64,000 bases of DNA from assembly GCA_963734865.1 (NCBI GenBank), contig CAVTIV010000007.1, positions 434,001 through 498,000 on the forward strand, written 5' to 3'. Position 1 is the stretch's first letter. Every line of letters starts with the position of its first letter. Positions 57,605-64,000 of the stretch are shown piece after piece. Source of the DNA: CBDCUW01 sp963734865 (lineage in GTDB: Bacteria > Planctomycetota > Planctomycetia > Pirellulales > Pirellulaceae). A program made the translations under genes and the position numbers. The notes beneath the pieces were generated by a model. It saw nothing but the letters and a program-made list of their open reading frames with translations, was not told where the DNA came from and did no database searches.

Positions 57605-60133
57605 ATGCCCAAAAACTGTGACCGCGAAAACAATCGAAAAATCGAATTGCTAGCGCCGGCGGGCGACTGGGATTGTGTCCGTGCAGCAATCGAAAATGGT
57701 GCCGATGCGATCTATTTCGGCCTCGATTGCGGCTTCAACGCTCGACATCGGGCGAAAAACTTCGGCTTCCATGACCTCCCTGAGCTGACACAGCAGCTGC
57801 GAAGACGAAACGTAAGCAGCTACGTGACATTGAACACTCTGGTGTTCCCTTCTGAACTCAAGAATTTGATCGAAGCGATCGAAAACATCGCCAGCGCCGG
57901 TGTCGATGCCGTTCTGGTGCAAGATTTTGGCGTCGCCCAGATTGTGCGTCAGGTATGCCCCCAGCTTGAAATCCATGCGTCGACTCAAATGAGCTTGACC
58001 AGCGCCGAGACGATTGACGTTGCCAGTGCCTTGGGGCTTTCTCGAGTTGTGCTCGCTCGAGAACTCTCGGTTGCCGAGATTCGCCAGATTGCCAAAGCAA
58101 CTCATATACCCCTGGAGGTTTTCATCCACGGCGCCCTTTGTGTTGCCTATTCGGGCCAATGCCTGACCAGCGAGTCACTTGGCGGACGAAGTGCCAACCG
58201 AGGTCAATGCGCCCAGGCATGTCGTCTGCCCTATGAATTGATTTGCGATGGCCAAGATCGCGACTTGGGTAACGTCCGCTACCTGCTCAGCCCCCAGGAT
58301 TTGGCCGGATATGCGGCCATCCCTGATTTGATCGATGCCGGCGTGGCTTCGATCAAGATCGAAGGACGCCTGAAAACCGCGGAGTACGTGGCGAATATTA
58401 CGCGACATTACCGTCGAGCGATCGACGAGGCATCGGACAAGGGAACCGTGTCGCTTAGCGACGATGACCGGCGTGAAATGGAACTGTCATTTTCCAGAGG
58501 CTTCACGCCCGGTTGGCTCGCAGGGAATGATCACAAACGTTTGGTACCCGGTCTGAACTCAGCCAAATGCGGGATCGAATTGGGCACAATCCTCGCCGCC
58601 GAATCCCCGCGAATCAAGCTGAGGCTGGCAGCGCCGGTTGCCCTCGGTGACGGCTTGGCAATCCATGGCATCGGCGGCGATCAAGACCAGGGTGGTCGGA
58701 TCTACGCACTCGAAGATCACAACGGGCAGGATTGCAAAGAACTCGCGGCCGGCCAAGCAGCGTGGATCGGATTCGGTCGGGGAGAGATTGATTGGAGTCG
58801 TGTTCAGCTCGACGCGATGGTGTTCAAGAACGACGATCCACAACTGAACCGCCGATTGCGACGGACCTTTTCTTCGCCAGATCCACAGATTCGCAGATCG
58901 ATTGACATGCGAGCCTTTGCCCAGACGGGTTCGCAGCTTCGGCTTGTCGGTTCGCTGAATGGTGGTTTGTCGGTTCAGGTCGAGGGCCAGCAGACGCTTG
59001 AAACAGCGACAAAGCATCCGGCCACCGAGGAAATGTTGCGAGAAAAGCTTGGTCGGCTCGGTGGCACGCCATTTGAATTAGGTCACTTCGAGGCGACCAT
59101 ATGCGATTCGCCGATGGTGCCGATGGGTGTACTGAATCAATTGCGCCGGGAACTCGTGGAGGCCTTGTTGGCGCGACTCGATTTGCCGCCAAAGCGTGCG
59201 ATCGATGTCGATGCAGGACGACGATTGTTACAGCCCATCGCCGAATCCAAGGCCAATTCGCCGGCTGAGCCGCAATTGTCGGTCTTGTGCCGGACGCTCG
59301 AACAGCTTCGAGCGCTAACCACCTCGGAGCGGAAAGTCGCCATCATCTATGCGGACTTTCACGACATCCGCCAGTATCGCGATGCTGTGCGAATCGCGCG
59401 TGATCACGGCGTGCCGATCGCCCTGGCCACGGTGCGCATTCAAAAACCCGGTGAGATGGGATTGTTGAGGGCGATCGAAAAGCACCGCCCCGATTGGGTT
59501 CTTGCCCGCAACCTTGCCGCGATCGAGTATTTCCGAAAAGCCGAAATCCCGACCGTCGCCGACTTTTCATTGAACGTCGCGAATCATCGATCAGCCCAGT
59601 GGTTGCGATCGATCGGTCCCCGGCGGATCACCGCTTGCTACGATCTAAACCGGGAACAACTGATCGATTTGGTCGACAGCGTACCGCCGCAGTGGATGGA
59701 GGTGGTCGTTCATCAACACATGCCGATGTTCCACATGGAGCATTGTGTCTTTTGCTCCGTGCTGTCACCGGGGACCAACAAGACCAACTGTGGTCGACCA
59801 TGTGATCATCATCTCGTCCAGCTTCGCGACCGAGTTGGGGCGGAGCACAAATTGGAAGCCGACGTCGCCTGCCGAAACACCTTATACAACGCAACCGCAC
59901 AGAGTGGTGCCGAGGTGGTCAGCGAGTTGCTGACTCGGGGCGTGAATTGGTTTCGAGTCGAGCTGCTTGATCAGGATGCCAGCGCAACACAGTCGACCGT
60001 CTCGATCTATCAGCAACTTCTTGCCGGCGAAATCAGCGGCCAGCAAGTGTGGCGTACACTCCAGGCCACCAACAGACTCGGTGTCACGCGAGGCACACTC
60101 GAATCGCAGCGCAACCCACTGGCAATTCTGTAG
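57605..60133 (+). CDS. U32 family peptidase with DUF3656 region
   Basis: 842 residues from ATG 57605 (the frame could begin at TTG 57596). Start IELLAPAGDWDCVRAAIENGADAIYFGL is the U32 signature; later PLEVFIHGALCVAYSGQC, SLGGRSANRGQCAQACRLPY with the conserved Cys set, and DLIDAGVASIKIEGRLK. The C-terminal half matches the long form with DUF3656 and a second U32-like unit (VILARNLAAIEYFRKAEIPTV, HMEHCVFCSVL ... CGRPCDHH cysteines). E. coli members of this group (RlhA/YhbU/TrhP) take part in RNA hydroxylation and are Fe-S related rather than plain proteases, so a tRNA or rRNA modification role is likely. The gene converges on the response-regulator gene, 8 bases apart. Confidence 0.88.
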   Translation: MPKNCDRENNRKIELLAPAGDWDCVRAAIENGADAIYFGLDCGFNARHRAKNFGFHDLPELTQQLRRRNVSSYVTLNTLVFPSELKNLIEAIENIASAGVDAVLVQDFGVAQIVRQVCPQLEIHASTQMSLTSAETIDVASALGLSRVVLARELSVAEIRQIAKATHIPLEVFIHGALCVAYSGQCLTSESLGGRSANRGQCAQACRLPYELICDGQDRDLGNVRYLLSPQDLAGYAAIPDLIDAGVASIKIEGRLKTAEYVANITRHYRRAIDEASDKGTVSLSDDDRREMELSFSRGFTPGWLAGNDHKRLVPGLNSAKCGIELGTILAAESPRIKLRLAAPVALGDGLAIHGIGGDQDQGGRIYALEDHNGQDCKELAAGQAAWIGFGRGEIDWSRVQLDAMVFKNDDPQLNRRLRRTFSSPDPQIRRSIDMRAFAQTGSQLRLVGSLNGGLSVQVEGQQTLETATKHPATEEMLREKLGRLGGTPFELGHFEATICDSPMVPMGVLNQLRRELVEALLARLDLPPKRAIDVDAGRRLLQPIAESKANSPAEPQLSVLCRTLEQLRALTTSERKVAIIYADFHDIRQYRDAVRIARDHGVPIALATVRIQKPGEMGLLRAIEKHRPDWVLARNLAAIEYFRKAEIPTVADFSLNVANHRSAQWLRSIGPRRITACYDLNREQLIDLVDSVPPQWMEVVVHQHMPMFHMEHCVFCSVLSPGTNKTNCGRPCDHHLVQLRDRVGAEHKLEADVACRNTLYNATAQSGAEVVSELLTRGVNWFRVELLDQDASATQSTVSIYQQLLAGEISGQQVWRTLQATNRLGVTRGTLESQRNPLAIL

Positions 60134-60141
60134 TCTTGTGT

Positions 60142-62169
60142 TCAGCTCAGGTTGATCGGCTGAACCGAACTGGTCGTGTCAAAGGCTAGTGATGGCAATG
60201 CTCCGCTGCGAAGCATCTGAATCCCCTCGCTTTCGGTCTGGTTGCACAACAAGGATCGCAAACCGTCCAGTTCCAGCGGTGGTGCGAACAAGTAACCCTG
60301 GGCCGCGTCGCATCCCCATTTACGGAGTGATTCGAGCTGCTTTTGTGACTCAACGCCCTCGGCGATGATCTTGGCGCTGAGGTGATGGGCGAGTTGGACG
60401 ATTGCTTGGGCGATCACAGCATGACTGTGATCCGATGCGATCGAGGCCGTGAAATTGCGATCGATCTTGATTGTCTCGACGGGATAGGCTTGAAAACACG
60501 TTAGCGAAGAATTCCCTTTGCCAAAATCGTCAATTTGGATACCGACACCCGAAGCATGTAACTCCAACATGGTGTCCAGGCAGCGTTGGCCATGTCGCGT
60601 CTCACCCCACTCATTCATCTCCAGTTTCAATCGTTTCCGGGCGAAACCGGTTCGGTCGATGATCTCATTGAGCTGAGTGAGGAAATACGGGTCACTCAAC
60701 TGTCGCGGCGACACGTTCACACCGAGGTAGACATCGCGACCAATCTGGTCGGGAAGCTGGTCGATTAAATTGCCAAATTCCGTCATTGCTGTCTCGAGCA
60801 CCCATTCTCCGACCTGGCTGATCAGCCCGATTTCTTCGATGATCGGTATGAAGTGGGTGGGAGGGATCCACTGTTCGCTTTCACTTTGCCAACGAATCAG
60901 CACTTCGACGCCCTGAATGGTTCCCCGGATCAGGTCAACAATGGGCTGGTACCTCAACTCGAACTTTCGCGCCTTGACGGCACGGCGCAATTGGTTCTCC
61001 ATCTCCATCCTGGCCACTACCGCTTCATGCATCGTTTGATCGAAGATCGCGATCCGTCCCTTGCCAGCATGCTTGGCGCGGTACATCGCCGTATCCGCGT
61101 TGCGCAGTGCCTCATTGGCATCGGCGACGTGTCGATTGATGTAGGCGACCCCAACACTTGTTCCAGCCGTGACGAAGCGATCACCAAGCTTGAATGGCTC
61201 GGCGATTCGTGTGACAATCCGATTCGCAACGGTGAGAGCGTCTTGTGGATCGGCCAGTTTCTCTAGCAGCACCACAAACTCGTCGCCACCCAGACGCACG
61301 GTTTTTCCTTCTTCATCGCAGACGCGTGTCGTCGTGTCGTGTTCGCGAACACACTCTTTCAACCGTGATGCGACCTGGTTCAAAAGATCGTCACCCGCAT
61401 CGTGTCCGAGGCTGTCATTGATGATTTTGAAATTATCGAGATCAAGGAACAATACCGCGTCTTGATTTTCGTCGCGGCGATCCTTGTGTCGCTGGACAAT
61501 GGTTTCCAATTTGCCCAGCAGATACTGCCGGTTCGGCAGTGAGGTCAGGGCGTCGCGATGTGCCATATCACGCATGCTGTCTTCGGCCGAACGGCGACGT
61601 TCGATCTCGCGCCGAAGATCATCAACTTTTCGCTGTTGAATGATCGCGAGACGGCTTTTCTCACTCAGGGCAAGCGCGAGCTGCCTCGCCTCGTCCGATT
61701 CAAATGGCTTTCTCAGCAACAACAAACGATCGGTGTAGCCGAGCTTCTTCAGGACATCGTCCCACATGTGATCGCTGTAGGCGGTGCAGATCACGATTTG
61801 CAAACAGGGATCGAGCTGCCAAAGCCTTTCGGTAGTCTCCAATCCGTCCAGCCCGCGCGGCATTCGCATATCGACAAAAGCGACCGCATAGGGGTCTTGC
61901 TGACGTATCGCTGTTCGAACCAACTCGATCGCTTGCTCGCCGCTGAGTGCGTGATCAAGCGAGAATCGAGGAGCCGTATCGTTCCCGGACGAGCGACCAG
62001 ACTGTTCAGCCTGGCGTCCCGCGTTCGGCTCGAGGAATCTCGTTTCAAAATCCGTCAGAGCGTTATCCTCCGAACGCTTCTCGGCAAAGACACGGTCAAA
62101 CGTGTCGTGGATGGGATGTTGGTCGTCGACGATCAACACGCGACGCTTTTTGGAGAATTCTTCCATCAT
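60142..62169 (-). CDS. REC-GGDEF-EAL response regulator (c-di-GMP turnover)
   Basis: 675 residues. N-terminal receiver domain (VLIVDDQHPIHDTF, phospho-Asp in AFVDMRMPRGLDG, VICTAYSD, LRKPF) with about 40 extra residues after the first helix, a variant known in multi-domain regulators. A coiled linker leads to GGDEF (RLGGDEFVVLL, DLDNFKIINDSLGHDAGDDLL), so cyclase activity is plausible. The EAL domain keeps DDFGKGNSSL, IKIDRNF, EGVES and QGYLFAPPL, but the signature reads EVL and the usual E-x-T-E is EMNE. Its start overlaps the kinase stop (ATGA at 62166-62169), so the upstream histidine kinase is its likely phosphodonor. Confidence 0.9.
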   Translation of the reverse strand: MMEEFSKKRRVLIVDDQHPIHDTFDRVFAEKRSEDNALTDFETRFLEPNAGRQAEQSGRSSGNDTAPRFSLDHALSGEQAIELVRTAIRQQDPYAVAFVDMRMPRGLDGLETTERLWQLDPCLQIVICTAYSDHMWDDVLKKLGYTDRLLLLRKPFESDEARQLALALSEKSRLAIIQQRKVDDLRREIERRRSAEDSMRDMAHRDALTSLPNRQYLLGKLETIVQRHKDRRDENQDAVLFLDLDNFKIINDSLGHDAGDDLLNQVASRLKECVREHDTTTRVCDEEGKTVRLGGDEFVVLLEKLADPQDALTVANRIVTRIAEPFKLGDRFVTAGTSVGVAYINRHVADANEALRNADTAMYRAKHAGKGRIAIFDQTMHEAVVARMEMENQLRRAVKARKFELRYQPIVDLIRGTIQGVEVLIRWQSESEQWIPPTHFIPIIEEIGLISQVGEWVLETAMTEFGNLIDQLPDQIGRDVYLGVNVSPRQLSDPYFLTQLNEIIDRTGFARKRLKLEMNEWGETRHGQRCLDTMLELHASGVGIQIDDFGKGNSSLTCFQAYPVETIKIDRNFTASIASDHSHAVIAQAIVQLAHHLSAKIIAEGVESQKQLESLRKWGCDAAQGYLFAPPLELDGLRSLLCNQTESEGIQMLRSGALPSLAFDTTSSVQPINLS

Positions 62170-64000
62170 GATCCCGCTCCTATGGCGTCAAGAGAAACGT
62201 CGACGATTGGAAACGTCGATCGGGTTGATGCGAGCGGCAATTCAATCACAAAAGTTGATCCGTGTCCCGGACCATCGCTTTGAGCACGAATGGATCCGCC
62301 CATCCGTTTGAGTGTATTGGCACAAAAGTGCAAGCCGAGTCCGCAGCCGGTTTTGCGAGTTGTGAAATGGGCATCGAAAACCTTTTGCAACGTCTCACCG
62401 CTCATTCCGATTCCATTATCGATGAATTCAACAATCACAGAGTCGCGCTGCAACTCCGCGTGAATCGAAAGTTCGCGTGATTCGCCTTCATTCTCGCGCA
62501 GCGCATGCCTGGCATTGCCAATGACATTGATCACCGACTGCAGCAGCAACGACCGATCGGAACGAACCTTGACATCAAGACTTCCCGATACATTGACTTG
62601 CACCGAATCTTGTTCCAGTTGTGCCCGGCAACATCCGATCGCCTCGTCAATCACATCTCTCAATGCGACCGCCGCCGGCTTGACGGAATGACGAGTATAA
62701 CGCTGCTGGTCTCGAATCACATCGTGAATGTGACGAATGTTGTCATGCAACGTTGACATCAACTGCGAAATGGTTTCACGATCTGTGTTAAGCGATGCCG
62801 CCAATCCTTCCAGGTAGTCGGGCGTCGCTTCCATCAGCGCACTGTCGCTGGCTGTTTGTCTTAGCCGTTCCGCCAATTTGCTTAGCGGCTGAATCCTCAG
62901 GCCATCAACTCGTTCAGCGGCAACGTCAAGCAAACTGTTGACGTTGGTCAGCACATTGCCGACATTGTGAATGACGGTGCTGGCAACCTGACTGCGGCCG
63001 GCGGCGCGTGACGCTTCGGCGAGCTGATTCTGGGCGTCGCTGAGGTGGTGCATCATGTGATCAAACGCACTCGCCAACTCGCCAATCTCGTCGTTGCCCC
63101 GCAACACAAGCGGCTCGGTATCAAAGCCATTTTCGGCGACCCGATCCGAATGCTCGCGGATGGCCGTTAACGGTCCGATCACGATCCGCTGCAACAGCAG
63201 CAGCAACAGCAGCAGCGCGGCGACCGAACCGAAGATGAACGAATTCCGAGCCATCGAAGTCGTGTGGCTCGAGTGTGCCGTGATCTCTCGCGGGACTTGG
63301 ACAAACACATTCACCAATTGTTCATTGTCGATGCCCGGCAGATGAAACTCGACGACCAGAATCGATTCATCCGCTTCCCAGACCTGCAACGTTTGTGCCG
63401 GATCTTGGGTGTACATCGACTGCAACGAGAAGTCGACCTGAGTTTGCTTTTGCAACGTGGCAATCATTGCCTGATCGATCGTCCGACCAACGACCAAATA
63501 CTGTCGACCGCCAGGCTGAGTGTTCTGCTGCCCAACCGCAGGCGTGATCACTGCGGCGGCAAACATCACCAGAGAATTGTCATCCAGTCGAGTCATACCG
63601 CTGACGGTGGGGTCGTCTGACCGACCGCAACGCATCGCGATCGCATTGAATTTTCTGTAATCGAAATCGCCGGACTCTCCGCTGCAATGCTCGCCCTTGT
63701 GCAGCCAACGCCAGGTCCCGTCTTCGGAAACGACAGCGGCCCACTCCAGATTCTGTGGTGTCCACGTGTTCTGTCGATCGCCCTGAGAATCGGCCACACC
63801 GACAGTCAGCGACTGATAATTGAAACGGCCAGCCCAATGTTTCGCCAAATCGCTGAGGTGTTCAACGTTCGCCTGCATCGCCGCCACGACCCGATTGGCG
63901 TCGCGAATCGCGCTGGTCCGCTCCAACGCTGCAAACTCCGGCTTGATCACCTTCTGTCGGACGACTTCATCAACGGTCAGGAAGACAAGAAACATCGCCG
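62166..64000 (-). CDS. Membrane sensor histidine kinase with CHASE4-like sensor; 5' end outside window
   Basis: The frame is open to the right edge (an Ala codon precedes the Met at 63995), and a first membrane helix is expected further upstream, so the N-terminus is missing. Residues from 63995: CHASE4-like extracytoplasmic sensor (RVVAAMQANVEHLSDLAKHW ... FSLQSMYT), one membrane helix with a Leu run (SVAALLLLLLLLQRIVI, coded by CAG/CAA triplets at 63191-63216), HAMP (EIGELASAFDHMMHHL), a His box of the STVIHNVGN type, then HATPase with NVIGNARHAL, DNGIGM and TGCGLGLHF. This His-box subtype is common in CHASE4/PAS kinases. It precedes the REC-GGDEF-EAL gene with a 4-base overlap and is the probable partner of that regulator. 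Confidence 0.88.
   Translation of the reverse strand, partial: AMFLVFLTVDEVVRQKVIKPEFAALERTSAIRDANRVVAAMQANVEHLSDLAKHWAGRFNYQSLTVGVADSQGDRQNTWTPQNLEWAAVVSEDGTWRWLHKGEHCSGESGDFDYRKFNAIAMRCGRSDDPTVSGMTRLDDNSLVMFAAAVITPAVGQQNTQPGGRQYLVVGRTIDQAMIATLQKQTQVDFSLQSMYTQDPAQTLQVWEADESILVVEFHLPGIDNEQLVNVFVQVPREITAHSSHTTSMARNSFIFGSVAALLLLLLLLQRIVIGPLTAIREHSDRVAENGFDTEPLVLRGNDEIGELASAFDHMMHHLSDAQNQLAEASRAAGRSQVASTVIHNVGNVLTNVNSLLDVAAERVDGLRIQPLSKLAERLRQTASDSALMEATPDYLEGLAASLNTDRETISQLMSTLHDNIRHIHDVIRDQQRYTRHSVKPAAVALRDVIDEAIGCCRAQLEQDSVQVNVSGSLDVKVRSDRSLLLQSVINVIGNARHALRENEGESRELSIHAELQRDSVIVEFIDNGIGMSGETLQKVFDAHFTTRKTGCGLGLHFCANTLKRMGGSIRAQSDGPGHGSTFVIELPLASTRSTFPIVDVSLDAIGAGS

Noticed and set aside
63191..63216. 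CAG/CAA triplet run in the histidine kinase gene
   Set aside because: It only encodes the Leu run of the membrane helix; no sign of a functional microsatellite beyond that.

Overview
The window looks like a chromosomal piece of a Planctomycetota bacterium, most likely Pirellulaceae (Rhodopirellula/Stieleria-like). The reasons are a PSCyt1-DUF1549-DUF1553 gene paired with a DUF1501 gene, a DUF1080-PhoD fusion, a DUF5722 protein, a deoxyhypusine-synthase homologue, an 'NPYQAP' membrane protein, and sparse gene packing on both strands with moderately high GC. No rRNA, tRNA, CRISPR array, insertion sequence or prophage was recognised.

Layout. 1-9.35 kb: a giant YD-repeat (RHS) protein, cut off at the left edge, with an FG-GAP propeller block inside it and an alpha/beta-hydrolase C-terminus, followed by a small membrane-anchored protein whose frame is broken. 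9.4-18.9 kb: secreted and envelope enzymes (TlpA-like thioredoxin, secreted hydrolase, PSCyt1/DUF1501 pair, DUF1080-PhoD phosphatase). 19.5-24.0 kb: a tightly packed cluster of coiled-coil protein, FHA-like protein, Ser/Thr kinase and membrane protein. 24.1-33.4 kb: two proteins of unknown function, then a minus-strand run recQ-like > small membrane protein > miaB > two M16 peptidase-family proteins. 33.8-35.1 kb: a GspE/PilB-type ATPase facing rpoBC, with a clear terminator between them. 35.2-43.5 kb: rpoC and rpoB, both broken by many one-base indels. 44.1-48.7 kb: deoxyhypusine-synthase-like gene and a four-gene pseudopilin operon. 48.9-54.3 kb: CinA-like protein, purF, proB, a membrane protein and nth. 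54.5-64 kb: DUF5722 protein, cheR, U32 peptidase family protein, and a translationally coupled pair of c-di-GMP response regulator and histidine kinase, the kinase cut by the right edge.

Two points stand out. First, every frame break found (21 in rpoBC, 4 elsewhere) can be read as one extra or one missing base at a third codon position, with the two bases usually being synonymous alternatives (for example CTT/CTG written as CTTG). This looks like a consensus built from a mixture of strains rather than gene decay, and it is concentrated in the conserved rpoBC genes. Second, the RHS protein ends in a hydrolase-like domain with a visible Ser-Asp-His set, so it is a candidate polymorphic toxin, and the next gene is a candidate immunity partner.
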